DNA of 64,000 bases, from positions 5,643,227-5,707,226 of the forward strand of contig NC_019693.1 of the NCBI RefSeq assembly GCF_000317105.1, given 5' to 3'. The DNA comes from Oscillatoria acuminata PCC 6304 (GTDB taxonomy: Bacteria > Cyanobacteriota > Cyanobacteriia > Cyanobacteriales > Laspinemataceae). Both the position numbers and the translations under genes were made by a program. The notes under the pieces were generated by a model, which ran no database searches, was not told where the DNA came from, and worked only from the letters and a program-made list of their open reading frames with translations. The stretch's first letter is position 1. Each line of letters opens with the position of its first letter. Below are positions 37,908 through 47,021 of this stretch, piece by piece.

Positions 37908-38927
37908 ATGTTGTCCCCGATGAGGTTAGCTGTATCAATCGTGCAACCCACGGAATTTGCACTGGGCGTTCTGGCGATCGCCGCTTATCTGGATTTTTTG
38001 ATTGGCGACCCCTGGGGTTGGCCCCATCCAGTTCAGGGCATGGGTTGGGTGATTTCTCACTATAGTCAATGGGTTTTAAACCACTGGAAAAACCCCATTG
38101 TTCGCCGAATTGCCGGGATTATTCTGGCGACTGGGGTAGTCGCCTCCACCGGATTAATCGGATGGGGAATTATTCAGGGTTCCTATTATTTGCATCCCTT
38201 ATTCGGAATCGCGATCGAAAGTATCCTCCTCGCCAGTTGTTTCGCGGGTCGCAGTTTAAGAACTGCGGCGGAAACCGTCTTAGCACCCCTAACCGACTGC
38301 GATTTAGAAACATCGCGTCAAAAATTAAGTCTATATGTAGGCAGAGATACAGACAATCTCAGCGAATCTGAAGTGATGCGCGCCGTCTTAGAAACCGTGA
38401 CCGAAAATGCCGTGGATGGCGTCATGGCTCCCTTATTTTATGCGATCGCCGGGTCCATGATTTTTCATATTGGGGCCTTACCCTTAGCCTTCGCCTATAA
38501 AGCCGCCAGTACCCTCGATTCTATGGTCGGTTATCGAGATCAACCCTATACCGATTTAGGCTGGTGTAGCGCCAAACTCGAAGACATTCTCACCTGGTTT
38601 CCCTGTCGCTTAACCGTCATTACATTAGGACTTTTAAGCAACTGCCTCCCAGAGATTTGGCGCATCTGTCAACGGGATGCCACCCAAGACCCCAGTCCCA
38701 ATTCCGGTTGGAGTGAATGCACCTACGCGGTTATTCTCGGTGTCCAACTTGGCGGCATCAATTACTATCGCGGCATTCCAAAACCCAAACCCCTCCTAAA
38801 TATCCCTCTCAATCCCATCACTCCAGAACGCATTCACCAAGGAATGTTACTCACCCGATGGTGCTTTTTAACTTGGTTGAGTATCACCCTCAGTTGCGGA
38901 TTCCTCTTCACCCAGTTTGGAGGTTGA
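37908..38927 (+). CDS. cobD/cbiB: Adenosylcobinamide-phosphate synthase
   Basis: The enzyme attaches the aminopropanol arm to adenosylcobyric acid in (pseudo)cobalamin synthesis and is an integral membrane protein. 339 residues: DFLIGDPWGWPHPVQGMGW, then several hydrophobic segments, the LSLYVGRDT and ETVTENAVDGVMAPLFYA blocks, YKAASTLDSMVGYR and LGWCSAKLED. All family landmarks are intact. Start ATG 37908 (a second ATG is four codons in). Its stop is 7 bases before the next gene, suggesting co-transcription. Confidence 0.94.
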   Translation: MLSPMRLAVSIVQPTEFALGVLAIAAYLDFLIGDPWGWPHPVQGMGWVISHYSQWVLNHWKNPIVRRIAGIILATGVVASTGLIGWGIIQGSYYLHPLFGIAIESILLASCFAGRSLRTAAETVLAPLTDCDLETSRQKLSLYVGRDTDNLSESEVMRAVLETVTENAVDGVMAPLFYAIAGSMIFHIGALPLAFAYKAASTLDSMVGYRDQPYTDLGWCSAKLEDILTWFPCRLTVITLGLLSNCLPEIWRICQRDATQDPSPNSGWSECTYAVILGVQLGGINYYRGIPKPKPLLNIPLNPITPERIHQGMLLTRWCFLTWLSITLSCGFLFTQFGG

Positions 38928-38934
38928 CAAATCG

Positions 38935-39975
38935 ATGAATACTGTTGAATTTGATGAAACTTTTTACCGGGCTGCCTATCCTGATGTACAATCTGCCATC
39001 AATTCGGGAAGTTTGCGATCGGGACTAGAACACTTCCAAATGTTTGGCCGCCAGGAAGGTCGAACCCAAATTTCTCCCTTCTATAACGAGCAGTTTTATC
39101 TGAATCGTTATCCCGATGTTGCCAATGCTGTAATGAATCGGGCCTTTATTTCCGGGATAGACCATTTTCTCCAATTTGGATTGGCAGAAAAACGCACCGG
39201 ATCTCTGTTGTTTGACGAAACCTGGTATCGTCAGCGTTATCCTGATGTCGCTAATGCCGTGACTGCGGGAATGTTTCAATCGGGATTAAAACATTACCGA
39301 TTCTTTGGACAAACCGAAGGACGTTCAGGCACTTCCTTCAATGAATTTGCCTATAAACAGCGAAATCCCGATGTTAAGACTGCCGTGGAAGCGGGGAGTT
39401 TTAATTCGGGATTAGAACATTACATTGCCTTTGGACAATTTGAAGAACGCCTCGGGAATTTTACCGGGACTGCTGGGGATGATACCATCACCGGGTTCGG
39501 GTCTATCAGTGAATTATCTGGTGTAGATATCGTTCCGGGTCCCTGCTTGATTGGAGGTTCCCTGACTGGGGGGGAATGTTTAACCTTTCAAAGTAGTGGG
39601 GTGAATGAGGTGGATGTCTTAATTGGAGGTCCGGGTCAAGATACCTTTATATTAGGAAGATTAGAAGTGACCCGCAATATTGTCCGAACCGTTCCTTTTT
39701 ATGTGGGGAGTGGGAATCAGGATTTTGCCCGAATTCAAAATTTTGAAGGGGGTCGGGATATAATCCAACTCGCCGGTGCACCCAGTGATTATTTATTGGA
39801 GTCCATTGAGGGGAATGTGCATATTTTTCGGAATAATGTGGGATTATTTCAATCCTTACCCTCTCCCGATTTAGTGGCGATCGTCGAAGCGGTCCCGAGT
39901 TTGGGGGAGGAGAGTTTAATCTTTGTACAGGGGTCTTTGGGAGGGAGTATCTCATTTTTGTCGCCCTCACCCTAA
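38935..39975 (+). CDS. Four-repeat protein with RTX-like calcium-binding C-terminus
   Basis: 346 residues from ATG 38935, with GGAGG at 38919-38923; a TTG at 38917 is not used. Residues 6-180 are four ~42-residue units of the type FDE-x-x-Y-x-x-x-YPDVANAV...SGL-x-HY-x-x-FG-x-x-EGR. The same unit opens the giant protein at the start of the window. Afterwards GTAGDDTITG and DVLIGGPGQDTFILG resemble calcium-binding RTX nonapeptides, followed by a beta-rich tail. RTX proteins are usually secreted by type I systems and fold in external calcium. No signal peptide is present, which fits. No secretion gene is adjacent. Function unknown. Confidence 0.8.
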   Translation: MNTVEFDETFYRAAYPDVQSAINSGSLRSGLEHFQMFGRQEGRTQISPFYNEQFYLNRYPDVANAVMNRAFISGIDHFLQFGLAEKRTGSLLFDETWYRQRYPDVANAVTAGMFQSGLKHYRFFGQTEGRSGTSFNEFAYKQRNPDVKTAVEAGSFNSGLEHYIAFGQFEERLGNFTGTAGDDTITGFGSISELSGVDIVPGPCLIGGSLTGGECLTFQSSGVNEVDVLIGGPGQDTFILGRLEVTRNIVRTVPFYVGSGNQDFARIQNFEGGRDIIQLAGAPSDYLLESIEGNVHIFRNNVGLFQSLPSPDLVAIVEAVPSLGEESLIFVQGSLGGSISFLSPSP

Positions 39976-40120
39976 ATCCCTTTCCCTTTCATCCCTCATC
40001 GCCTTCTCCCCTTTGGGATGATGGAGATATGCAGAGTCACAACTTGAGGGGTTTCCTTCTCCCCTAACCAAATCTCTCATTTTGCGCTATGACTAATAAA
40101 TTCTCCCATCCAGACTTGAC

Positions 40121-40660
40121 ATGAATGCTAACGTGATTGAAATCCTCTCCGCAGAAGAACTGCGCCGGACTGTGACCCGTTTGGCGTCCCAAATTGTGGA
40201 ACGGTCGAATGATTTGTCAGAATTGGTGCTGATTGGCATTTACACCCGGGGGGTTCCCTTCGCGCAGATATTGGCAAGTCAGATTGAACTCCTCGAACAG
40301 ATTCAGGTGCCGGTGGGTGCTTTAGATATTACATTTTATCGCGATGATTTGGATAATATTGGGATGCGAACTCCGGCCAAAACGGAGATGCCGTTTGATT
40401 TGACGGGGAAGGAGGTGATGTTGGTGGATGATGTGATTTTCAAGGGTCGCACGATTCGCGCGGCGTTGGATGCGATCGCCGATTATGGCAGACCCTCTCT
40501 GATTCGGTTGGCGGTCCTAGTCGATCGCGGTCATCGGGAGGTTCCCATTCATCCGGATTTCATCGGCAAAACTCTCCCCACGGCAAAGGAAGAACAGGTT
40601 AAGGTCTTTTTTAATCAGATAGACGATCGCGATGGGGTTGAATTGATTAAGGTGATGTGA
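40121..40660 (+). CDS. pyrR: PyrR bifunctional pyrimidine regulator / uracil phosphoribosyltransferase
   Basis: 179 residues. The PRPP-binding loop [21 protein letters not shown] (in part), the [12 protein letters not shown] substrate block and [21 protein letters not shown] are all typical. In Gram-positive bacteria PyrR binds pyr mRNA and attenuates transcription; in cyanobacteria the regulatory part is less documented and the gene is often away from other pyr genes, as here. Start ATG 40121. A repeat element begins five bases after its stop codon. Confidence 0.94.
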   Translation: MNANVIEILSAEELRRTVTRLASQIVERSNDLSELVLIGIYTRGVPFAQILASQIELLEQIQVPVGALDITFYRDDLDNIGMRTPAKTEMPFDLTGKEVMLVDDVIFKGRTIRAALDAIADYGRPSLIRLAVLVDRGHREVPIHPDFIGKTLPTAKEEQVKVFFNQIDDRDGVELIKVM

Positions 40661-40665
40661 AGCAA

Positions 40666-40930
40666 GCAACACCCGGCGGGGGTTAAAACCCTTGATGAAT
40701 AAAGAGGGCGTATGCAATACGCCCCTACAAGAAATAGGGATGAGGCGGGATTCCATTGATGAATAAAGAGGGCGTATGCAATACGCCCCTACAAGAAATA
40801 GGGATGAGGCGGGATTCCATTGATGAATAAAGAGGGCGTATGCAATACGCCCCTACAAGAAATAGGGATGAGGTGGGATTCCATTTACCACCAATTCAGG
40901 GCTAGGGTTTTATCCCCCGCCGGTTGTTGC
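40666..40930. repeat. MITE-like element with three 64-bp tandem units inside
   Basis: Inverted ends GCAACA-x-CCGGCGGGGG-x-TAAAACCC (40666-40692 and 40899-40930) enclose three near-identical 64-bp units starting at 40693, 40757 and 40821. Each unit holds the hairpin GGGCGTA-TGCAA-TACGCCC. The ends belong to the same family as 9754 and 42034. No coding capacity. Confidence 0.9.
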
Positions 40931-40962
40931 AACTCCCCATCTCCCCCATCAACCCAGGACAA

Positions 40963-40990
40963 ATGACCAATGACAAATGACAAATGACAA
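40963..40990 (+). repeat. STRR heptamer array (ATGACAA)n overlapping the fni start
   Basis: ATGACCA/ATGACAA units start at 40963, 40970, 40977 and 40984. TTGTCAT, its complement, is one of the short tandemly repeated heptamers known from filamentous cyanobacteria. The last ATG is the fni start codon; ATGs at 40963 and 40970 open five-codon frames that end in TGA overlapping the next ATG in the array. Confidence 0.85.
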
Positions 40991-42054
40991 ATCTCAACTC
41001 TGGGGAAGAAACCCAATCACGCAAGGCGGAACATATTCGTGTTTGCCTAGAAGATGATGTGCAGTTTCGGGTGAATGGGACGGGTTTGGACCGTTATCGG
41101 TTCACCCATTGTTGTTTGCCAGAACTGGATTGGCAGGATATTGATTTGACAACACGGTTTCTGGGAAAATCCCTCGGTGCTCCTTTGTTGATTTCTTCCA
41201 TGACGGGGGGGACTGAGGAGGCGAAGCGGATTAATTCTCGGTTGGCGGTGGTGGCAGAAGAATTTCAGATTGCGATGGGGGTGGGTTCCCAGCGGGTGGC
41301 GGTGGAAAAACCGGAGGTGGGGGATACCTTTGCCGTGCGATCGCTGGCACCGAATATTCTGTTATTTGCCAATTTAGGGGCGGTACAGTTGAACTATGGG
41401 TATGGGGTAGATGAATGTCGCAAGGCAGTGGATTTGCTGGAAGCGGATGCGTTGATTCTTCACCTCAATCCTTTGCAAGAAGCGGTTCAATCCCGAGGGG
41501 ATAAAAATTTCCGAGGATTGCTTGACAAAATTCATGAGTTATGCAATGTATTACCTGTGCCGGTGATTGCCAAAGAGGTGGGGAATGGGATTTCGGCGAA
41601 GATGGCCCAGAAATTGCTTGAAGCAGGGGTTGGGGCAGTCGATGTGGCGGGTGCCGGGGGGACTTCTTGGGCAAAGGTGGAAGGGGAACGGGCGAAGGAT
41701 TCCCGACAGCGCCGCTTAGGGGCAACGTTTGCGGAGTGGGGTTTACCGACAGCAGACTGTATCACCTCGATTCGGGCGATCGCCCCGTCTATTCCCTTAA
41801 TTGCCTCGGGGGGATTGCGAAATGGGTTGGATGTCGCGAAGGCGATCGCCCTCGGTGCGGACCTCGCTGGTTTAGCATGGCCCTTTTTGCAAGCAGCAGC
41901 AGAATCCGAGGCGGCGATTCAGACCCTGGTGGAACATTTACTGGCAGAAATTTCTACAGTTCTGTTCTGTACCGGCAATGCCACCCTCAGCGAACTCCGA
42001 GACTCGGACGCCCTTCAACCCCAGGGTTCCCCCGCAACAACCGGCGGGGGATAA
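40984..42054 (+). CDS. fni: Isopentenyl-diphosphate delta-isomerase, type 2 (FMN)
   Basis: Fni interconverts IPP and DMAPP with FMN and NADPH as cofactors, feeding carotenoid, chlorophyll phytol and quinone synthesis. 356 residues with [90 protein letters not shown]. The start ATG lies at the end of the STRR array. The last six residues (ATTGGG) and the TAA stop are encoded inside a GCAACAACCGGCGGGGG repeat, so the natural end has been replaced by repeat sequence. Confidence 0.95.
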   Translation: MTNLNSGEETQSRKAEHIRVCLEDDVQFRVNGTGLDRYRFTHCCLPELDWQDIDLTTRFLGKSLGAPLLISSMTGGTEEAKRINSRLAVVAEEFQIAMGVGSQRVAVEKPEVGDTFAVRSLAPNILLFANLGAVQLNYGYGVDECRKAVDLLEADALILHLNPLQEAVQSRGDKNFRGLLDKIHELCNVLPVPVIAKEVGNGISAKMAQKLLEAGVGAVDVAGAGGTSWAKVEGERAKDSRQRRLGATFAEWGLPTADCITSIRAIAPSIPLIASGGLRNGLDVAKAIALGADLAGLAWPFLQAAAESEAAIQTLVEHLLAEISTVLFCTGNATLSELRDSDALQPQGSPATTGGG

Positions 42055-42197
42055 CAGAATCAAGGTTTATTTGTAGGGGCGCAATGCTTGCGCCCTTGTA
42101 GAGGCGATTCTATAATCGCCTCTACATTTTGCACCCGCAACACTGTCAAGTATTTGTAGGGGCGCAATGTGCAGGCCCCTAAGTCAAACAACGATTT
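42034..42197. repeat. Left arm of a repeat element interrupted by the group II intron
   Basis: Starts with GCAACAACCGGCGGGGG inside fni and continues with palindromes: GGGCGCAA-TGC-TTGCGCCC (near 42078-42095) and the 12-bp perfect GTAGAGGCGATT/AATCGCCTCTAC (42098-42125). The opposite arm (GGGCTAGGTTTTAACCCC) lies beyond the intron at 44747-44775. Confidence 0.7.
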
Positions 42198-44719
42198 ATT
42201 AGGGGTCGAGAATGGAGTCACCTCCATCCCCTCCCATTCAGAACCGGACATGAGACTTTCACCTCATCCGGCTCCTAGTTTAGACGCCCATTGTCATTGG
42301 TACGACTTGACGTTCTGCATATCTTCAGCCGTCTTTTTATCGTGACAGTGCCGATGCAATAACTGTAGATTTCGGTATTCATCTTTACCTCCCATTGAGA
42401 GCGGCTGGATGTGGTCAACCTCCATCAAGTCTTCCATTGCGAAATATTGTCCGCAACGTGAACATCGGCCTGAGTGCTTTTTAAGCAATTTTGCTACTCG
42501 CATTGGAACTTCTAATGAGGTTCCTCTTCTAGTTGCCCAATAACTCCAATTTCCGTCATACGGGGATGCTTCTGGCTTGACCAATGTATGCCTTGTAATT
42601 TGAGTATAGGAGTGTTTCCAGAGACTTAATCCGTCTTTTGCTTGAAACAGCCACTTCTCATTTCTTTCCTTTCCGTTTCCGATTTTAACCGTGACCTTAT
42701 GGAAATATTTTCTCAGCTTTTCAAGGTTTGCCTGACCGCATCTTGATACTGTCCATGCCCTCAATTGTTGCCAAATGTTATAGTCCATTTGGCTGAAGGT
42801 TTCCGCTGAAACTACCCCTGAGTAGTAATTACTCCAACCTCTAATGATTGGGTTTAGTCTACTTATTAGGGCCGCTTGGGGTGCAGTTTTATGATTTTTG
42901 ATGACACCCTTTAATGCTTCACTGTGGGCTTTGATTGCTTTGGCGCTTGGCTTGATATGGGTTTTATGCCCGATTAGTCTGCTGTTTGCGCCTCCTGTTT
43001 TCCCGGACTTGTATTTACCTACTGGATATTGCCTAATGGTAAATCCGAGGAAATCAAATCCTGGGGTGACCTTTTCTCCATTTACTTCGATTTCTCTAAG
43101 TGTGTGGCATATTTTGGTCTTTTCAGGTTTAAGCTCAAGTCCTACGGGCTTTAGCCAGTTTTCCAAAGCTATCTTGCATTGATTGATGATTTCAATCTCT
43201 GGTGAGATTACTACGAAATCATCGGCATATCTGATTAAGGTGGCCTTGACTTTCTGACCTTGAATTAAAGGATACAGTTCTTCGATTAACCTGGCCATTC
43301 CATCCAATGCAATGTTGGCCAGGAGCGGACTTATCACTCCTCCTTGGGGTGTCCCGCTTGGGGTCTCCTCAAATACGCCATTATCCACTACCCCTGCCTT
43401 TAACCATTGTTTGATTTGGCGACGGTGTTGTGAACAACAATCTAATTTGGACAGTAGGTATTCATGGTTAATCTTGTCGAAGCATTTGGTTATATCTGCA
43501 TCTAGGACATAATAACTGCCCTTATTTATAGATGCGTAGATGCGACCTATTGCGTCGTGGGCAGAGCGTCCTGGTCGGAAACCATAGCTCGTCCCTTCAA
43601 ACCTAGCTTCCCATTCGGGTTCTAAGGCTTGTTTAACCAAGGCTTGCTCGGCTCTATCTCTAATAGTTGGGATACCCAATGGGCGCTTTTCATTACGTCC
43701 TGGTTTGGGAATCCAAACCCTTCTGAGTGCTTTGGCTAAGAATTGTTCACCAAGGTCCTTAACAAGTTCGAGGCGTTGTTCGGGTTTTAAGGATTTTACC
43801 CCATCTATCCCTGCCGTCCTCTTGCCTTGGTTGTCTTGGGTCACTTTCCTAACCGCTAAGAGCCTCGCGTAATATGACGAGGTTAGAAGTTTTTGCAACC
43901 TTCTGGCTTTGGCATCCTGTCCCGATTTAGCCGCTTGGAAAATACGTTTTTGCAACTTAAATACTTTCCTTTGAACTTTTGCCCAAGGAATTGCATTCCA
44001 TGTTTCCGTAGTCTTTAAACTCGTATTAACCTTGTTCATTGCTACTGTCATCTATCCATTGCGTCTAAACCGTAACCTGTTAGCCTATCCATTCCATTAC
44101 AGAATGGCGTTTGCTTCGGGTTACATCTCACCCCCTCAGTGCATCCGCTTACACTTATTACTACTTAGGAAATCGACCAATTTCTAAGAGCATCTGAGGG
44201 GTTATAACGTTCCGTCTATGTGGGTGATTCACTTTTTGGCTTGTCCTATCTCCCGGTGGAATTGAGGGTCTGTGTAGAGGAAGACGAAAAGCCTCTACCT
44301 TTCCACGTATCCTTTTTGGATGCAGTGTTTCATCCCATTTCACTGCTAATTTTTTACGAGAGTTCAGGCCGGACATTCAGTTTCCTTAGCCGTGAGCGAT
44401 TAGCAGTGGTCTCTATCCTAGGTTGGTCTACCTATTAGAGCCTTCCGTTCCCCGCTTCAATCCTAGGGTCGTGACTCCTAAAACTGGGGGTGGCTATCGC
44501 CGTTGCACCTGAAAAGTGTTGGCAACAAATTATTGCACTACTCATCAGAACCCTGTGCCGTCCTACCTTGAGTACCAAATTGGTAACTCATTTGGACACG
44601 CATAGACAGTTATGAGGTCATCTGGGACGAGTCCCTTTATCTAACCCAAGGGGGGTTAAAGCCTCACTGGGGGTTATTTCAGGCATTTCAGCCTTATTTC
44701 ACTCCCAAACGTTTCGCAC
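42198..44719 (-). mobile_element. Complete group II intron (2522 bp)
   Basis: Read on the minus strand, the intron begins GTGCG at 44719. Domain V is intact (42239-42274: GAGCCGGATGAGG...GTCCGGTTCTG with a GTGAAAGT-type interior), followed by domain VI and an AT end at 42198. An 11-base loop on a 7-bp stem (GTAGAGG/CCTCTAC, 44274-44298) contains TTCGTC (44283-44288), the exact complement of the last six exon bases GACGAA (44720-44725): the EBS1-IBS1 pairing. The maturase ORF sits in domain IV. The 3' boundary is accurate to a few bases. All parts needed for splicing and retrohoming appear intact. Confidence 0.9.
42294..44051 (-). CDS. ltrA: Group II intron reverse transcriptase/maturase with HNH domain
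   Basis: 585 residues. Reverse transcriptase blocks: AGIDGVKSL, RRVWIPKPGRNEKRPLGIPTIRDR (in part), SYGFRPGRSAHDAI, DADITKCFDKINH, GTPQGGVISPLLANI and the catalytic YADDFV. Then the maturase (X) domain (LNPIIRGWSNYYSGV) and a C-terminal HNH endonuclease (CSRCGQYFAMEDLMEVDHIQPLSMGGKD in part; HCHDKKT). It promotes splicing of the host intron and its insertion into DNA. Start ATG 44051. Catalytic residues of all three activities are present. Confidence 0.96.
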   Translation of the reverse strand: MTVAMNKVNTSLKTTETWNAIPWAKVQRKVFKLQKRIFQAAKSGQDAKARRLQKLLTSSYYARLLAVRKVTQDNQGKRTAGIDGVKSLKPEQRLELVKDLGEQFLAKALRRVWIPKPGRNEKRPLGIPTIRDRAEQALVKQALEPEWEARFEGTSYGFRPGRSAHDAIGRIYASINKGSYYVLDADITKCFDKINHEYLLSKLDCCSQHRRQIKQWLKAGVVDNGVFEETPSGTPQGGVISPLLANIALDGMARLIEELYPLIQGQKVKATLIRYADDFVVISPEIEIINQCKIALENWLKPVGLELKPEKTKICHTLREIEVNGEKVTPGFDFLGFTIRQYPVGKYKSGKTGGANSRLIGHKTHIKPSAKAIKAHSEALKGVIKNHKTAPQAALISRLNPIIRGWSNYYSGVVSAETFSQMDYNIWQQLRAWTVSRCGQANLEKLRKYFHKVTVKIGNGKERNEKWLFQAKDGLSLWKHSYTQITRHTLVKPEASPYDGNWSYWATRRGTSLEVPMRVAKLLKKHSGRCSRCGQYFAMEDLMEVDHIQPLSMGGKDEYRNLQLLHRHCHDKKTAEDMQNVKSYQ

Positions 44720-44790
44720 TTCGTCATTAAATTTATCACCTTGACAGGGCTAGGTTTTAACCCCTGCGGTTGCCGGGGGTGATGAACGTC
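44720..44790. repeat. Right arm of the intron-split repeat element
   Basis: CCTTGACAGGGCTAGGTTTTAACCCCTGCGG (in part) at 44739-44769 matches the right end of the element at 40899-40930 and 54900-54941. With the left arm at 42034 it shows that the intron entered an existing repeat. Confidence 0.65.
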
Positions 44791-44893
44791 TAAGAACGAT
44801 TAACATAGAAGAGATAAGCGATCGCAACTTCGGGTCTGTTTTCAAAACACCGACGCCGGAAGCAGCGCAGATAACATAAAGGACCGTTGCAAA

Positions 44894-46723
44894 ATGCGAG
44901 ATTTTTTCAAATACACCTTTGCGAGTATCCTCGGGACGATTGTCGGATTAGGCGTGTTAGGTGTTCTGAGTCTAGGTGGACTCTTGATTGTTATCGGGAC
45001 AATCGCCACTTCGTCGAAAGATGCGGGACCCAAAGTCGAAAACAACTCGATGCTGGTGTTTGACCTATCGATGAATATCACCGATTCTCAACCCACCTCC
45101 ACCACTGCCGAAGCATTATCCCGAACCCTCTCAGACGAATCGGACCCCAGCAGTATGACCCTCCGTCGGGTGGTGGAAACCATTAATGCTGCCACAGAGG
45201 ACAGTCGCATTCTCGGGATTTACCTCCACTCTTCCTCCTCCAGCAGCAGTAACGGATATGCCACCCTCCGGGAAGTCCGCGAGGCCCTGGAACGGTTTAG
45301 GGACGCCGGTAAAACCATTATTGCCTATGACCAAGATTGGAGTGAACGGGAATACTACCTCGCCTCGGTTGCTGAGGAAATTCTCCTCCATCCTCTGGGA
45401 ATAATGGAAATGAATGGGTTGAGTTCGGAGACCACTTTTTTGGCCGGGGGTTTGGAGAAGTACGGCGTTGGAGTTCAGGTGACCCGGGTCGGAAAGTATA
45501 AATCCGCAGTGGAACCGTTTGTACTGACCGAAAGTTCCCCAGAAAGTCGGCAACAGACGGAGAAGTTGTTAAGCGATATCTGGAGTGATTTTCTGACAAC
45601 AGTCGATCGCCGCGAGAAAATTAGCGCGCAACAAGTGCAGCAGGTGGTGAATAACCGGGGAATGCTGATGGCACCGGAGGCGGAACAACAGGGATTTGTC
45701 GATCGCCTCGCTTATTTTGATGAAGTGGTGGCACAACTGAAGGAACTCACCGGCAAAAAAGAGGATGACCAGACCTTCCGGCAAGTCAGTTTATCCGGGT
45801 ATGCCACTGTTAGTGACGATCAAAGAGAGACTCGGATGCGATCGGCCCCGCAAATTGCCCTAGTATATGCCGATGGTGAGATTGTGAGTGGGGAAGGCGG
45901 TTCTACTCAGGTGGGAGGCGATCGTCTCGCCAAACAATTGCGCGACTTACGCCGAGATGAGGATGTCAAAGCAGTTGTCTTACGGGTGAACAGTCCCGGA
46001 GGTTCCGCCACCGCATCGGAAGTGATTCAGCGTGAGGTCCAGTTGATGGCCGAAAGCAAACCTATTGTAGTCTCAATGGGAAATGTCGCAGCTTCCGGTG
46101 GGTACTGGATTTCTAGCTATGGGTCGAAAATTTTCGCTCAACCGAATACGGTGACGGGTTCCATTGGCGTGTTCGGAATGCTGCTGAATGTCCAAAGTTT
46201 GGGCAATAATCAGGGGATTACCTGGGATGTGGTGAAAACCGGACCTTATGCGGATATTGAAACAATTACCCGCCCGAAAACCGCCCAAGAAATGGCGCTT
46301 ATTCAGCAAATGGTCGATCGCATTTATGAGCGATTCTTGAACCTGATTGTGCAGTCTCGTAATCTACCGGCCCAACAGGTAAGTGAGATTGCTCAAGGTC
46401 GCGTTTGGTCCGGTCAAGAAGCACAACAATTGGGGTTGGTGGATGAAATTGGCGGTCTGAATGATGCAATTTTGGCCGCTGCGGAATTAGCAGAACTGGG
46501 AGATAATTGGAAGGTGGAAGACTATCCCGAAACTCGCAGTTTTGAACAAATCCTGATTGAACGCTTGCTGGGGAGTCGCCTGAAAGCACTGGTTCCGACT
46601 CCGGAACCGGACCCGCTAACGGCACAATTACAGCAACTCTATGAGGAAGTTTCGATTGTCAAAAATTTGAATGACCCATTCCATACTTATACTCGTCTGC
46701 CCTTTACCTTCGAGATTCGTTAA
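44894..46723 (+). CDS. sppA: Signal peptide peptidase SppA, 67K type
   Basis: SppA degrades cleaved signal peptides in the membrane; a cyanobacterial homologue also takes part in antenna protein turnover under light stress. 609 residues: an N-terminal membrane anchor (residues ~8-40) and two tandem ClpP-fold domains. The general-base lysine is in VTRVGKYKSAVEPF in the first domain, and the nucleophilic Ser is in NVAASGGYW of the second domain, followed by TGSIGVFG. A run of seven serines (HSSSSSSSNG) interrupts the first domain before the ALREVREAL-like helix. Start ATG 44894. Confidence 0.94.
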   Translation: MRDFFKYTFASILGTIVGLGVLGVLSLGGLLIVIGTIATSSKDAGPKVENNSMLVFDLSMNITDSQPTSTTAEALSRTLSDESDPSSMTLRRVVETINAATEDSRILGIYLHSSSSSSSNGYATLREVREALERFRDAGKTIIAYDQDWSEREYYLASVAEEILLHPLGIMEMNGLSSETTFLAGGLEKYGVGVQVTRVGKYKSAVEPFVLTESSPESRQQTEKLLSDIWSDFLTTVDRREKISAQQVQQVVNNRGMLMAPEAEQQGFVDRLAYFDEVVAQLKELTGKKEDDQTFRQVSLSGYATVSDDQRETRMRSAPQIALVYADGEIVSGEGGSTQVGGDRLAKQLRDLRRDEDVKAVVLRVNSPGGSATASEVIQREVQLMAESKPIVVSMGNVAASGGYWISSYGSKIFAQPNTVTGSIGVFGMLLNVQSLGNNQGITWDVVKTGPYADIETITRPKTAQEMALIQQMVDRIYERFLNLIVQSRNLPAQQVSEIAQGRVWSGQEAQQLGLVDEIGGLNDAILAAAELAELGDNWKVEDYPETRSFEQILIERLLGSRLKALVPTPEPDPLTAQLQQLYEEVSIVKNLNDPFHTYTRLPFTFEIR

Positions 46724-46884
46724 GATGCGGTTAGGTGGGTTTGGGGTTGGGGATTATATGATGTGGGTTTGATTGCCCGGAGGGACCTAACCCCCCAACC
46801 CCCTTCCCTAAGAGGGAAGGGGGAGAAGAGGGAGAGGGAGAGGGAGAACGGGTTTTTTAGGTTGATTCACTACAAAAGTAGTTT

Positions 46885-47021
46885 TTTTACTTCCGGTCCC
46901 CTCCCCTTGGCAAGGGGAGGGTTAGGGTGGGGTCCTCTTGATGCGCTCAGTAGTCCTTTTACTTCCGGTCCCCTCCCCTTGGCAAGGGGAGGGTTAGGGT
47001 GGGGTCCTCTTGATGCGCTCA
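46885..47021. repeat. Two 65-bp copies of a G/C hairpin repeat (72-bp period)
   Basis: Copies at 46885-46949 and 46957-47021 read TTTTACTTCCGGTCCCC... with stem CCCTCCCCTTGGCAAGGGGAGGG, then TTAGGGTGGGGTCCTCTTG. A third copy is at 21771-21813. The second copy covers the 3' end of the SufR-like gene and supplies its stop. Confidence 0.9.

Noticed and set aside
40693-40884. 64-bp repeats as a possible CRISPR array
   Set aside because: Units are identical head to tail with no variable spacers and sit inside an inverted-repeat element.
44161-44438. Short frames on both strands upstream of the intron maturase
   Set aside because: They lie in the intron's RNA domains, including the EBS1 stem-loop, and are explained by the ribozyme structure.
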